From Thermoproteus uzoniensis 768-20 (lineage in GTDB: Archaea > Thermoproteota > Thermoprotei > Thermoproteales > Thermoproteaceae): DNA of 64,000 nt. Positions 36,294 through 45,223 of the stretch are shown here, piece after piece (within the stretch, counting starts at the first letter, position 1; each line of letters opens with the position of its first letter). The stretch spans positions 346,622 through 410,621 of the forward strand of contig NC_015315.1 of NCBI RefSeq assembly GCF_000193375.1. The letters are read 5' to 3'. The translations under genes were made by a program, and so were the position numbers. Below the pieces are notes generated by a model that made no database searches, was not told where the DNA came from, and saw only the letters and a list, made by a program, of their open reading frames with translations.

Positions 36294-36893
36294 CTAGAGG
36301 GGGTTCCCGCACGGCGGTCTGAGCCCAGCCCACTCCGACACTCTGGCCGGGTTCTCCAGAAGATATCTGCCAACTATCTCGAAATCGGCGCCGGCCCTTA
36401 TAGCGTCTCCAGGCCTGCCTCCCTGGGCGCCTATGCCGGGCGATATTATCCTAGTTGAGCAGCCAAGCGAGGACCTAATCGCCGAGATTGCTTGGGGCTC
36501 GTTGCCCGGCGCCACGACTCCCCGAAAGCCGACGACCTCGCCCAACAGCTCCTTCCACAGCCTGTCGTACTGCGAGCCGACAGTCATCTTAACCAGCACG
36601 TAGAGCCTCTCGTCCCTCTCCAGGCTGGGCAACAGGAATCCGTGAGCTATGGCACAACACGCGCCGGCGGACGATAGTTTGTCCACGACGCGCTTGACTA
36701 TGTGGGGGACGTCGGCCAGCTTGAGGTCGACCACGACGGGGCCCAGCCGCGAGATAGTCCTCACCGCCTCGAGGCCGGCCTCGAGGACTAAATCCCAGCC
36801 CACTTTATAGCCGGCCGCCTCGTCCCGCAACGATCTGGCAACCTCCAACGCTGTCTTTAGATCCGTGTCGAGCGCTACCACTACGGGATACAT
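36294..36893 (-). CDS. pyrF: Orotidine 5'-phosphate decarboxylase
   Basis: The 199-residue TIM barrel has the ODCase catalytic set DLKLADVPH (Asp-x-Lys-x2-Asp) and the phosphate-binding segment near the C-terminus (IISPGIGAQGG, FEIVGRYLL). It converts OMP to UMP, the last step of de novo pyrimidine synthesis. It is divergent from pyrB, and the two starts are only 40 bases apart across one AT-rich element. Confidence 0.95.
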   Translation of the reverse strand: MYPVVVALDTDLKTALEVARSLRDEAAGYKVGWDLVLEAGLEAVRTISRLGPVVVDLKLADVPHIVKRVVDKLSSAGACCAIAHGFLLPSLERDERLYVLVKMTVGSQYDRLWKELLGEVVGFRGVVAPGNEPQAISAIRSSLGCSTRIISPGIGAQGGRPGDAIRAGADFEIVGRYLLENPARVSEWAGLRPPCGNPL

Positions 36894-36904
36894 GACGAGA
36901 GGAC

Positions 36905-36920
36905 AATATTTAATTTAATT
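36905..36920. promoter_or_regulatory. pyrF-pyrB: Shared pyrF/pyrB divergent promoter
   Basis: An AT-rich run (ATATTTAATTTAATT, about 36906-36920) lies centrally between the starts of pyrF (36893) and pyrB (36933), about 20 bases from each. It can be read as a TATA box on either strand, so both genes may be controlled from one site. This would couple carbamoylaspartate formation and OMP decarboxylation. Confidence 0.55.
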
Positions 36921-36932
36921 GCCTTATGGTGA

Positions 36933-37847
36933 GTGTCCTGGCGAGGGAGAGACGTAGTATCTATGCGGGACTTCTCCAGGAAGGATCTGGAGGTCCTCTT
37001 CGAGAAGGCGAGGGAGATGGAGCGATATGCCAGATCGGGCCTCGACGTGCTTAGGGGGAAAATCATGGCTGTGGCCTTCTTCGAGCCCTCCACACGGACC
37101 CGCCTCAGCTTCGAGACGGCCATGAAGAGGCTCGGCGGGAATGTCATCGGCTTCTCGAGCGCCGAGGGGACCAGCGTCGAGAAGGGCGAGACGTTTTCGG
37201 ACACTATAAGGATGCTCGACGCCTACGCCGACGTGATCGTGGTGAGACACAAGCTTGAGGGCGCCGCCAAGCTTGCGGCCGAGATAGCGCAGTCGCCGGT
37301 CATAAACGCCGGCGATGGCTCGTTCAACCACCCCACGCAGGCCATGTTGGACCTATACACGATCTGGCGGGAGAAAGGCAAGGTGGACGGGTTGAGGATA
37401 GGCGTGATGGGCGACTTGAAGTACGCGAGGACCGTCAATTCGTTGCTGGAGGGACTCGCGTTGTTCGACGTCGAGGTGGCCTTGATATCGCCCGAGTTCT
37501 TGAGGCCGCGCCAGGAGACTCTGGACTATATACAGTCCAGAGGCCTCCGCTACGAGTTCTACTCGCGGCTCGATGAGGTGTTGGGAGAGCTCGACGTTCT
37601 CTACGTCGTCAGGATACAGAAGGAGAGGTTCTTGGACCCCCTAGAGTACGAGAGAGTTAGGGGTAGCTACAGGCTCACTGCGGAGTCCCTAAGGGGGGCT
37701 AAAGACGGCCTAATAGTGCTCCACCCGTTGCCCAGAGTAGACGAGCTGGATCCCTCCGTGGATGGGACGAGACACGCGGCCTATTTTAGGCAGGCCGCAT
37801 ACGGCGTCCCGCTGAGGATGGCGCTCCTCAGCTTGATCTTGACCTGA
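36933..37847 (+). CDS. pyrB: Aspartate carbamoyltransferase catalytic chain
   Basis: The 304-residue protein has the carbamoyl phosphate loop [13 protein letters not shown], the HPTQ motif, and VRIQKERF and [11 protein letters not shown] in the aspartate domain. It forms N-carbamoylaspartate and would assemble with PyrI. The GTG at 36933 follows the shared promoter. Its 3' end overlaps the convergent DUF2250-like gene by 20 bases. Confidence 0.96.
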   Translation: MSWRGRDVVSMRDFSRKDLEVLFEKAREMERYARSGLDVLRGKIMAVAFFEPSTRTRLSFETAMKRLGGNVIGFSSAEGTSVEKGETFSDTIRMLDAYADVIVVRHKLEGAAKLAAEIAQSPVINAGDGSFNHPTQAMLDLYTIWREKGKVDGLRIGVMGDLKYARTVNSLLEGLALFDVEVALISPEFLRPRQETLDYIQSRGLRYEFYSRLDEVLGELDVLYVVRIQKERFLDPLEYERVRGSYRLTAESLRGAKDGLIVLHPLPRVDELDPSVDGTRHAAYFRQAAYGVPLRMALLSLILT

Positions 37848-38205
37848 AATACCGCTTGTAGAGGTATCCGGCGACCCAACGGCCCTTCTTAGTTAGGCCG
37901 TAGTAAATGCCGGAGCCTCTACGTTCCGGATTCCTCTGCTTAACCTTGAGCCACGGCTTTATCGATGAAGTCACGCGCCCTTTTAGGCTACCTCTGTACC
38001 TCTCCAGGAGGCCTAGCTCCTCAAGCCTTTTACATGCCGCCTCGACCTCGTCCTCGGGAACCACGGGCGCCCAGCCGGCCGCGCCGAGGAGCCGACGCGC
38101 CATCAGCCAAGGCGTGTCGGGCCCGTACGCGTAGATGTGGGCCAGTATCTTCCTCTCGAGCTCCCCGAGCCCCTCCGCTATCCTTTCCGCCTCCGCTTCA
38201 TCCAC
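37828..38205 (-). CDS. Winged-helix DUF2250-like protein
   Basis: A 125-residue basic protein, predicted helical, with a winged-helix look: [30 protein letters not shown], then [22 protein letters not shown]. This pattern is like the archaeal DUF2250 family of putative transcription factors. It overlaps pyrB at the 3' end, and the next gene upstream on the same strand is the PIN-like protein; whether they share a transcript is unclear. Target unknown. Confidence 0.65.
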   Translation of the reverse strand: MDEAEAERIAEGLGELERKILAHIYAYGPDTPWLMARRLLGAAGWAPVVPEDEVEAACKRLEELGLLERYRGSLKGRVTSSIKPWLKVKQRNPERRGSGIYYGLTKKGRWVAGYLYKRYFRSRSS

Positions 38206-38226
38206 ATCGACTGATGCGGGGTCGCT

Positions 38227-38652
38227 TTAAGGCTTAACCTCCACTGCTCTGTATACCCTCCCCCTCCTGACTATCAATATGGGCACCTCGCAGTTGAGCT
38301 CCAACGCCCTCCGCAGGGCGTCGTAGTCTCTGGTGAGCACGGCGCAGTTGTCCCTACACGCCAGCTCCACGGCCGCCTCCTCGGCAGGTCTGTGTTCGGA
38401 GGGGACGCAGTCGAGCCCGTACTTGGCGCAGAGCTCCAGATACCGCCTGGCTAAGGGGAGCTGGGTCTCGTTCCAAGCGTCCAGCACGAGGATAGCCGAT
38501 AGGCCGGCCTCGGCGAACCCTCTGAACAGCTCCTCCTCGTCCCTAAGCGAGGCGGCCACCGAGAAGACGTCCACCGCCAGGCAACGATACCGCTCTAACG
38601 CGTCGGGCATGAGCTTGACCCGTAACGACCCCCACCTCTTCCTAACTCTCAT
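38227..38652 (-). CDS. PIN-like domain protein
   Basis: The 141-residue protein shows spaced acidic residues typical of PIN nucleases: AVDVFS near residue 20, PAEEAAVELA in the middle and VLTRDYDAL near the C-terminus. It may be an RNase, possibly a lone VapC-like toxin, but no antitoxin gene is adjacent. ATG 38652 (not the TTG at 38673) lies about 28 bases from the shared AT-rich element at 38676-38684. Confidence 0.6.
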   Translation of the reverse strand: MRVRKRWGSLRVKLMPDALERYRCLAVDVFSVAASLRDEEELFRGFAEAGLSAILVLDAWNETQLPLARRYLELCAKYGLDCVPSEHRPAEEAAVELACRDNCAVLTRDYDALRRALELNCEVPILIVRRGRVYRAVEVKP

Positions 38653-38675
38653 GACTGTCCAGATGAGGATCAAAA

Positions 38676-38684
38676 AATTTATAG
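38676..38684. promoter_or_regulatory. Shared PIN-like / FAD oxidoreductase promoter
   Basis: The run AAATTTATA sits 28 bases from the PIN-like start at 38652 and 23 bases from the FAD-protein start at 38703. It can serve as a TATA box in both directions, and it supports the start choices of both genes. Confidence 0.55.
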
Positions 38685-38702
38685 GCCTAACTCGCGGCGG
38701 TC

Positions 38703-39722
38703 GTGAAGGCGGCTGTAGTAGGAGGCGGCATAGCTGGGGTCTTCACCGCGTATTTCCTACGCGAGGCGGGAATCGACGTAGTGGGCTTCGGCGGCGAGCT
38801 GAGGTATCCGCTGACGTCGTTGGTCTTGACATTGTCGATGCCTGATCCGCGCGACGTGGAGATGGCCGTGGAGAGCTTGGAGATTTACAGGAAGATGGCC
38901 GCAATCAAGCCGGTTATTTCAGTAGACATCATGCCGACATACGCCGACCTAAGTAGCTTGAGAAGGGCCGGCGTCAAGTATCAAGTCCTGGACAGATTTA
39001 GGGGGCTCAGGCTGGCGAGGGACGAGATAGTCGTGGTGACCACCGACTATCTGATACCTATACGCAAGATCGTCGCCTCGCTGAGGCGGAGGCTTGGGTT
39101 CTCCGACAAGAGGGCCGCGCTGGGCGCCGAAGGGAGGAGAGTTTACCTCGTCGTGGACGGGGGGCGCGTGGACGCCGATGTGGTGATCCTGGCCGCCGGA
39201 GCTGACAACAGGGAGCTGGCCCTACGCGTCGGCGTCGATCTACCGTTTAGGCCATACTCGTGTTACGCCGCGGCGTTCCTAGTGCCGGGGTGGTTAAGAG
39301 GCTTGAGCATCGGCGACTACGTGCTTTCGTGGTATGGGAGGCCGGGCCCGTGGCCGCTCTACATAGCCGGAGACGGTTGCGGCAAGGCCTATTCAAATCC
39401 GCCGAGAGGCTACGCGTCTAAGATAGCGAGGCTTATAGCCAAGAGGGCTGGCTGGGCTCTGCCTCTCTACGCCAAGTCGGGCGTCTGCGAGGGATCGCCG
39501 ACGGGCGGCCCGCTGGCGGGCAAGGTGGGGAGGTTCGACAATCTATACGTCATCGGGGGCCTCGACGGGTACGGCAGCATGGTGGGGCCGGCCGTGGCCA
39601 AGAGGTTGGCCGAGCTGGTGGTCAGGGGGAGGACCGAGGTTTTGCCAGATCTGCCCGACGCGTTCGACTTCGATCCCTGCGTCGAGCGCCACGACTGGAG
39701 CTTCAGCCTACGACAATCGTGA
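38703..39722 (+). CDS. FAD-dependent oxidoreductase (DAO family)
   Basis: The 339-residue protein starts with the dinucleotide fold AVVGGGIAGVFTAYFLREAG and ends with a second FAD contact region (LYVIGGLDGYGSMVGPAVAKRLAEL). This matches the DAO family, which includes D-amino acid oxidases and sarcosine/glycine oxidase-like enzymes. Substrate unknown. It overlaps the small pilin-like gene at the 3' end by 20 bases. Confidence 0.8.
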   Translation: MKAAVVGGGIAGVFTAYFLREAGIDVVGFGGELRYPLTSLVLTLSMPDPRDVEMAVESLEIYRKMAAIKPVISVDIMPTYADLSSLRRAGVKYQVLDRFRGLRLARDEIVVVTTDYLIPIRKIVASLRRRLGFSDKRAALGAEGRRVYLVVDGGRVDADVVILAAGADNRELALRVGVDLPFRPYSCYAAAFLVPGWLRGLSIGDYVLSWYGRPGPWPLYIAGDGCGKAYSNPPRGYASKIARLIAKRAGWALPLYAKSGVCEGSPTGGPLAGKVGRFDNLYVIGGLDGYGSMVGPAVAKRLAELVVRGRTEVLPDLPDAFDFDPCVERHDWSFSLRQS

Positions 39723-39975
39723 AGTTGTAGAGTGATCCGTTCAGCCTTTGGATAAGCCCTGTACAGGTGTTGTAAATTCCGGTGGAGTTTATCGCGAGCT
39801 GACAAGGCGGCGTTATCGTAACTGTTACGGAGCCGCCTTGGCCGTACACGGCCACCTTTATCGGGGCCTGGGAGGCAGAGGGCCTAGATGCGGTAAGCGC
39901 CGCCGCCAGCCCTATCACTAGTCCCAGTATCAACATGGAGATGGCCAGCAGAGTTGTTGAGAGGGGCTCCTCCAT
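39703..39975 (-). CDS. Small secreted/membrane protein with pilin-like N-terminus
   Basis: A 90-residue protein: a short leader (MEEPLS), a hydrophobic helix (TTLLAISMLILGLVIGLAAALT), then a small extracellular part with two cysteines (PPCQL, NTCTG) that could pair. It may be a minor pilin-like or anchored surface protein; no family assignment. A TATA-like ATTTAAATAAA (39992-40002) lies about 22 bases upstream. Confidence 0.6.
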   Translation of the reverse strand: MEEPLSTTLLAISMLILGLVIGLAAALTASRPSASQAPIKVAVYGQGGSVTVTITPPCQLAINSTGIYNTCTGLIQRLNGSLYNFTIVVG

Positions 39976-40054
39976 GGTCTTGAGAACTGTGCCATTTAAA
40001 TAAAGGTTTCATAACTGCCGATGGGGAGAAACCGGACGGGCGACCGATGAGCTG

Positions 40055-40906
40055 CTAACGACGGACCGACCCCGATAGCGAGAGCAGATACAGCAATTTA
40101 TCGCCGGCTCTATATCCGCCCGCTATGGGCTCCAGTAGACCCCACTTGACTAGGTATCCCAATTGGCCCGGGCCTATGCCTAGGTCGAGTATTGTCCTGT
40201 GTGCGAGGAAGCCCAGCTCCGCGATCTCTCCTAGGCTGTCCTGCCGCATGCCGAGGACTTCGGCCACTCTCTCCGCGGCTCTCCAGTATTCCACCTCGTT
40301 CCACCGGCCGCCGCCTTGAGGCTTCTTGATTATCGGCGTAAATTCCTCGGCGCCTGGGCCCACGTTGCCCTTGAACGCGCCCACTAGACGGCGCCTTATG
40401 TAGCCCGGCACCGACTCGGTCAAGTACACCTCGCCTGGCGCCTCGACGGGCCTAGGGACGATTACTTGTAGATCGACGCCTAGACGCGCGGCGAGGTCCA
40501 TCACCTCGGCGAGCCCCGACAGATCCCAGCGGAAATCCACCGCGGCTGAGGCGGGCGCGTTGCTCAGCGTAGCTATAGCGGCCAATGCGGGCGTTGGGTA
40601 GGCCGATACGCAGCCAGCCGCAACTCCTCTGTACGGCAGCAGGAACGCTAGGTGGGATTTCTCAAGAGGCAGTTGGCCGAGGAGCAAGACCGGGTCCATC
40701 TCGTCCAGGCCTAGGACTCTCTGGTCTACTAGATATTGCGCGACGTCGCCTCCATAGGCGGCGCGGAGGGCCCTCGCGAAGAGCTCCAGAGAGGGCGGGG
40801 AGAGCCTTAGAGGCGGCGGCTGTCCCCCGCACAGAGGCGACACGACAACCTCGACGTCTTTGACCAGCACTATGTCGGCGCTCCTGTCGACAACTATGGC
40901 CGCCAC
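40055..40906 (-). CDS. Hypothetical protein, 283 aa
   Basis: I do not recognise this protein. The first 170 residues look like a soluble alpha/beta domain; the last 100 contain repeated helical segments that could form a winged-helix (EIAELGFLAHRTILDLGIGPGQ and QLGYLVKWGLLEPIAGGYRAG). No signal peptide. The GTG start at 40906 and the divergent gene at 40935 are 28 bases apart with overlapping AT-rich promoter elements. Confidence 0.55.
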   Translation of the reverse strand: MAAIVVDRSADIVLVKDVEVVVSPLCGGQPPPLRLSPPSLELFARALRAAYGGDVAQYLVDQRVLGLDEMDPVLLLGQLPLEKSHLAFLLPYRGVAAGCVSAYPTPALAAIATLSNAPASAAVDFRWDLSGLAEVMDLAARLGVDLQVIVPRPVEAPGEVYLTESVPGYIRRRLVGAFKGNVGPGAEEFTPIIKKPQGGGRWNEVEYWRAAERVAEVLGMRQDSLGEIAELGFLAHRTILDLGIGPGQLGYLVKWGLLEPIAGGYRAGDKLLYLLSLSGSVRR

Positions 40907-40934
40907 GATTTAAATAGCGCCTTTATTATAGCTT

Positions 40935-41312
40935 ATGAGCTTGGCCGGCATCCGCTTCGACTACATACATGCCGAGAGGGTCGCCTCACCGCCGCCCAAC
41001 ACTCCCCTTCAGCTACAGATGAACTACCAGATAGAGGCCGATAGGGCGGTGAGGAGGGGCAACGTCTTAGAGCTACCGTTCGCCCTCGCGCTCACTACCA
41101 ACCCCAACGCGGTCACGCTGACCATACGCGGCGTCGCCGTAATACAGGGGGAGGTCGATCCCAGGAACCTCCCTCCGCACATCGCGGTTCCTCTGATGCA
41201 GATGGCCATGTTCGAGGCCTCGCTGATATTGAGGGAGCTGGGGATGCCGCCTCCGATCTATATCCAACAGGGGGGCGGCCCCCAACAGCAACAACAAACA
41301 CGCTACTTCTAA
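40935..41312 (+). CDS. Hypothetical protein, 125 aa, with SecB-like features
   Basis: The protein has alternating beta-type hydrophobicity, a middle PRNLPPHIAVPLMQMAMFEA helix region, the end GMPPPIYI, and a poly-glutamine tail (PQQQQQTRYF). The helix after a proline turn and a PPP-like end recall SecB-type chaperones, but the match is too weak to assign. A TATA-like TTTAAATA (40909-40916) is about 22 bases upstream. Function unknown. Confidence 0.5.
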   Translation: MSLAGIRFDYIHAERVASPPPNTPLQLQMNYQIEADRAVRRGNVLELPFALALTTNPNAVTLTIRGVAVIQGEVDPRNLPPHIAVPLMQMAMFEASLILRELGMPPPIYIQQGGGPQQQQQTRYF

Positions 41313-41372
41313 ATACATCTATACTGCCTCTATATATAGTGAACCTTATTAGCTTCTATTCACATTTCTAGA

Positions 41373-42278
41373 ATGCTCGTGGTGGTGGCCCTTGGGGGAA
41401 ATGCGTTTGTGAGACCGGGGATGCCCATGGATCAGGAAGAGCACATAAGAAATATCAGAATAGCCGCACAGGTCGTCGCCAAGATAGCGGAGGAGGACGG
41501 CGTGCGCGTCGTCGTCACTCACGGCAACGGTCCCCAAGTCGGCTTTTTCGACGAGCTACAGTTGTTGGCCGAACGACGATATTTCAGGCTCGACGCGTTG
41601 GTCGCCGCCACTCAAGGCCTTCTGGGGTATTTGCTGGCGGAGTCCATAGACGAGATCTTGGGCCCCGGCAGAGCCGTCGCCGTGGTCACGAGGACCTTAG
41701 TGGACGAGGAGGACCAAGCCTTCAAGAACCCCACGAAGTTTATAGGCCCTGCATATCCCAGAGAGGTCGCGGAGAGGCTTGCGGCCAAGTACGGTTGGTC
41801 CGTAAGAGAGGACGTGCGGCGGGGCTGGAGGCGCGTCGTGCCCTCGCCGGAGCCCGTGGCTGTCGTGGAGGCTGAGGCCATAAGGGCGCTTCTGGATAGA
41901 GGCCATATCGTGATCGCGTCGGGGGGCGGAGGCGTGCCTGTCTCTAAGCGCGGCGGAGTCGAGGCGGTGGTCGACAAAGATCTCGCAAGCCAAGTTCTGG
42001 CAAACGCCTTGGGAGCTGAGGCCTTCGTAATACTCACCGACGTAGACGGCGTATACGTCGACTTCAATACGCCCCGTCGGCGAAAGCTCGACAAGGTGGC
42101 CGCGGCTGAGCTGGAGAGGCTATATCGCGAGGGCCAATTCCCGGAGGGGTCTATGGGGCCCAAAGTGCTTGCTACGTTGAGGTTTTTGAGGAATGGGGGT
42201 AAGTGGGCGGCGATAGGCGCGCTTGAGGACGGCTATCAAGTCTTCAGGTGGCAGAAAGGGACTGTAATCCTTCCCTAA
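41373..42278 (+). CDS. arcC: Carbamate kinase
   Basis: The 301-residue amino acid kinase-fold protein has VVALGGNAFV, THGNGPQVG, ASGGGGVPV and LTDVDGVYVDF, all typical for carbamate kinase/archaeal CPK. It interconverts carbamate plus ATP and carbamoyl phosphate plus ADP, and in archaea may supply carbamoyl phosphate for pyrimidine synthesis; pyrB, pyrI and pyrF lie within 6 kb. The 3' end overlaps hisS by 35 bases. Confidence 0.93.
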   Translation: MLVVVALGGNAFVRPGMPMDQEEHIRNIRIAAQVVAKIAEEDGVRVVVTHGNGPQVGFFDELQLLAERRYFRLDALVAATQGLLGYLLAESIDEILGPGRAVAVVTRTLVDEEDQAFKNPTKFIGPAYPREVAERLAAKYGWSVREDVRRGWRRVVPSPEPVAVVEAEAIRALLDRGHIVIASGGGGVPVSKRGGVEAVVDKDLASQVLANALGAEAFVILTDVDGVYVDFNTPRRRKLDKVAAAELERLYREGQFPEGSMGPKVLATLRFLRNGGKWAAIGALEDGYQVFRWQKGTVILP

Positions 42279-43530
42279 TTCTGCCGAGCTCGACCTCGAG
42301 CTCGACGCGTCTACGCATGTCGCGTATCTTGACGACGCCTTTCTCCAGCTCCTTCTTGCCTATGATCACGAAGTGCCTCACGCCGGTCTTCGCCGCGTGC
42401 TCCAGCGCCTCCCTCAACGTAAGCTCTCCTAGGTCTATGGCTACGGAGGCCCCCTTGTTCCTTAGGGCCTCCGCCACCTCAGCGGCTACCTTGAACGCGT
42501 CCTCCGTCATGGGGTATATGTAGTAGTCAAGCGGATACTCGGCCGGAGCTATGCCGGCCGCCTCCATCAGCCGCTCCACGCCTATGGCAAAGCCCAGCGC
42601 CGGGGTCCTAATACCGCTGTACAGCTCTATTAAGTTGTCGTAGCGGCCGCCTCCGCCCACTGCAAGCTTGTACTCGCCGGCGTAGGCCTCGAAGACCATG
42701 CCCGTGTAGTAGTCCAGCCCACGAACTATGGAGAGGTCCACGACGAGTCTGTCCAACACCCCATAGGCGTCTAGGGCCTTCACGACTCGGCTGTACCTCT
42801 CGCCGAGGCTCTTGTCGTATTTCGAGAAGAGGTCGGGAGCCTCCGAGCCCGGCCTCTGCTCCGAGACTAGGGCCATGAGGGCCTCGGCCGCGCCTCCGCC
42901 CAGCCCGGCCCTCCTCAACATATCCAAGATCTCGTCGTCCGGCACCTTGCCTCTTTTGTCCAGTATCCTGAGCACCTCCTCGCGGGATCCCTCGACGCCT
43001 AGCGATGCAAGCACCTTGTCCATCGCCGCGCGGTCGCTGAGCCTTATCACGTAGTCCTTCACGCCAACTGCCTCTATGGACTTGGCCATCAGCGCCAACA
43101 CCTCCGCATCAGCTCTGGGGCTGTCCGAGCCCACCAACTCAACTCCGAACTGGTAAAACTCCCTGTAGCGCCCGTGTTGCGGCTCGTCGTAGCGCCACAC
43201 CTTCGTGAAGTAGTACCATCTCACGGGCTTAGGCTCCTCGAGCCTATACGACAAGACGCGGGCCACTGGCACCGTCATGTCGAAACGCAGGCCAAGCTCC
43301 CGGCCGGCCTTATCCCTGAAGTAGTATATCTCGTCCACTATCTCGCGGCCGGCTTTCCTGGCCAGAACCTCGAAGTGCTCCACGGCGGGCGTCTCGACGC
43401 GTCTGTAGCCGAAGGCCTCGGCGATTCTCGAAAGGCTGTCTTCTACCCTCCTCAACGCGTAGAACTGCTCTGGGGTTATATCGCGCATCCCGCGCACAGG
43501 CCTCCTCAGCTGGTCCTCTAGGCCGGGCAT
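42244..43530 (-). CDS. hisS: Histidyl-tRNA synthetase
   Basis: The 428-residue class II synthetase has motif 2 FTKVWRYDEPQHGRYREFYQFG, the histidine-specific GLDYYTGMVFE and the motif 3 region GFAIGVERL, then an anticodon-binding domain. It charges tRNAHis; a Thg1-like enzyme that acts on tRNAHis is also in this window (5791-6426). The start overlaps the stop of the upstream saccharopine dehydrogenase-like gene by one base (TAATG). Confidence 0.96.
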   Translation of the reverse strand: MPGLEDQLRRPVRGMRDITPEQFYALRRVEDSLSRIAEAFGYRRVETPAVEHFEVLARKAGREIVDEIYYFRDKAGRELGLRFDMTVPVARVLSYRLEEPKPVRWYYFTKVWRYDEPQHGRYREFYQFGVELVGSDSPRADAEVLALMAKSIEAVGVKDYVIRLSDRAAMDKVLASLGVEGSREEVLRILDKRGKVPDDEILDMLRRAGLGGGAAEALMALVSEQRPGSEAPDLFSKYDKSLGERYSRVVKALDAYGVLDRLVVDLSIVRGLDYYTGMVFEAYAGEYKLAVGGGGRYDNLIELYSGIRTPALGFAIGVERLMEAAGIAPAEYPLDYYIYPMTEDAFKVAAEVAEALRNKGASVAIDLGELTLREALEHAAKTGVRHFVIIGKKELEKGVVKIRDMRRRVELEVELGRIREGLQSLSAT

Positions 43531-44582
43531 TACAAGACGGATCTCGTCACCTTCTCCACGTTTATGTTTATGCCGTTCTGTTTCAAGTAGGCGAGGACTC
43601 TCGGCATAAGTTTATTGCTCATTCCTATCATCTCCGGCGGCGTGACGCCGGGATCCAGATCCTTAACGACAGCTATCAACGAGGCAGCGGTGAGGCCGGT
43701 TGCCCTCTGCATGGCGGACCACTCGCCAGAGGGCTCGACAACCACCTCGTAGGTTATCCTCTCATCTGGGCTCTCGCCGGCCACCTTCATGTAGACCACG
43801 TCGGGCACTTGGAACCTCAGACGGCCCAAAAGCGCGGCCAGCACCTGCTTAGGCCTCACGCCCTCAACCACGTCGTCGGACATCAGCCCGAGATCCCTCA
43901 ACAGCCTTATCCGCTCCACGTGGCCCGGCCATCTCAAGGTCTTCTCGAACATGTTGGGGATCTTGGCGGTTCTCAGTAAGGTCCTCAAGCCGTCTGTGTA
44001 GAACGCCTCCATCTCGCCTAACGGCGTATCCACTAGCTCTACGTCCGACAACGGATCCACCGACTCGACCCTCCCCCCGCGTATTATCCGCGCAGGCCTC
44101 GTGTACTCCTCTATTAGGTCGTAGGGGCTCCAGGTTATCGAGTAGCCCAGAGGACCCACCGGAGTCTTTGGAACGCCTCCCACGTATATCTTGATCTGCT
44201 CTAGCCGGGGGATCTCCGACATCAGACGGCCGACTAACATATTGGAGAGGCCAGGAGCCACGCCGGCGTCCGGGATATAACGGGCGCCCGATCCCTTAGC
44301 CACCTCGTGCAAAGACAGCGGATCCTCCGGCATGTAGGACACGTCTATGAGATCCACGCCGCGCTCTAGGACGTACTTGGCTACTTTGTACGCGACCGGG
44401 CCCGGCAGAGCGCCTATGGCCAAGTCGACAGACTTAACCTCCAGCGACCCTACGTCGCTCTTTACGATCCCGGGACAGTCTCCGCCTTTCACGTCCACCG
44501 TGACCACCTCATGACCCCTATCATGTAGGTGGCGGGAGACGAATCTGCCTATGTTGCCGCAACCCAGCACTAAAATCTTCAT
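43530..44582 (-). CDS. Saccharopine dehydrogenase-like oxidoreductase
   Basis: The 350-residue protein begins with the Rossmann motif LGCGNIGRFVSRHL and has VDLIDVSYMPEDPLSLHE, DAGVAPGLSN and a saccharopine dehydrogenase-type C-terminal domain. The family reduces or oxidises imine-forming amino acids; in archaea the true substrate is often unknown. It is upstream of hisS and coupled to it. A TATA-like ATTTTAAATTA lies about 22 bases before the ATG and is shared with the divergent nuclease gene. Confidence 0.85.
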   Translation of the reverse strand: MKILVLGCGNIGRFVSRHLHDRGHEVVTVDVKGGDCPGIVKSDVGSLEVKSVDLAIGALPGPVAYKVAKYVLERGVDLIDVSYMPEDPLSLHEVAKGSGARYIPDAGVAPGLSNMLVGRLMSEIPRLEQIKIYVGGVPKTPVGPLGYSITWSPYDLIEEYTRPARIIRGGRVESVDPLSDVELVDTPLGEMEAFYTDGLRTLLRTAKIPNMFEKTLRWPGHVERIRLLRDLGLMSDDVVEGVRPKQVLAALLGRLRFQVPDVVYMKVAGESPDERITYEVVVEPSGEWSAMQRATGLTAASLIAVVKDLDPGVTPPEMIGMSNKLMPRVLAYLKQNGININVEKVTRSVL

Positions 44583-44600
44583 CGAAGGCGGTGAAATAGT

Positions 44601-44611
44601 AATTTAAAATG
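44601..44611. promoter_or_regulatory. Shared saccharopine dehydrogenase-like / nuclease promoter
   Basis: The near-palindromic run AATTTAAAAT lies about 23 bases from the start at 44582 and 18 bases from the start at 44623. It can act as a TATA box for both divergent genes. The short plus-strand distance suggests the nuclease may start a little downstream of 44623. Confidence 0.45.
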
Positions 44612-44622
44612 TTTCGTGTTGC

Positions 44623-45204
44623 ATGGGGGTCAAGTTCGAGACCTTCGTTATGGATCTATTACCGACGTTGGGCCTCACCCCTCTAGCCCATAGGTACAAG
44701 ATCATGAAAGGCGATGTGGAGCTCGGCGAGGTGGACGTACTCGCGGAGGATACGGATAAGAGGCTGTACGCGATCGAGATAAAGGCGGGCAAGGTGGACG
44801 TATCCGGGATAAGGCAGGCTTACATAAACGCAAAGCTCCTCGACGCAAGGCCCATGGTTGTCTGCAGAGGCTATTCTGACGAGTCGGCTAAGAAGCTGGC
44901 CGAGGAGCTCGGCGTCGAGGTGGTTACTCTGCCCGACTACGTGTTCCTCTCGATAGACGAGCTGGTGGGGGCGTTGACGTTGGCGTTCATACGTGCGGCG
45001 GCGCATATATTGACCGCCTTAGCCGAAATGGGCGACGACGTCGCCGAGGCCCTAGCCCAATGCCCCGACTATTCCTGTTTCTGCTCCAAGATAGATAGAT
45101 GCGACGAGGTCTTGAGAGAACTGGGGAAGAAGCTACCCGTATCATACGACGCCCTGAGGAACTTGGCCTTAGTGAAGCTGTCTCTCAGGAACATGTATAA
45201 ATAG
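44623..45204 (+). CDS. RecB-type PD-(D/E)XK nuclease family protein
   Basis: The 193-residue protein carries the nuclease core GEVDVLAED with Asp38 and AIEIKAG with Glu52 and Lys54, plus an upstream Glu (KFETFVMDLL). The C-terminal part has a cysteine cluster (CPDYSCFCSKIDRC), perhaps binding metal. It resembles archaeal 'RecB family nuclease' proteins of unknown role. It is followed 20 bases later by mtnA with its own TATA. Confidence 0.75.
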   Translation: MGVKFETFVMDLLPTLGLTPLAHRYKIMKGDVELGEVDVLAEDTDKRLYAIEIKAGKVDVSGIRQAYINAKLLDARPMVVCRGYSDESAKKLAEELGVEVVTLPDYVFLSIDELVGALTLAFIRAAAHILTALAEMGDDVAEALAQCPDYSCFCSKIDRCDEVLRELGKKLPVSYDALRNLALVKLSLRNMYK

Positions 45205-45223
45205 TGTCTGGGCGCGCCTCTCC

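Noticed and set aside
35998..36333. Minus-strand frame across the pyrI-pyrF gap
   Set aside because: Starts inside pyrF in another frame, no recognisable features, and codon use is unlike neighbours. Kept only as a gap note.
39990..40060. C/D box-like pattern downstream of the FAD oxidoreductase (GATGG, CGATGA, CCGA)
   Set aside because: Boxes deviate at key bases and spacing is irregular; lies at the end of the convergent gene pair.
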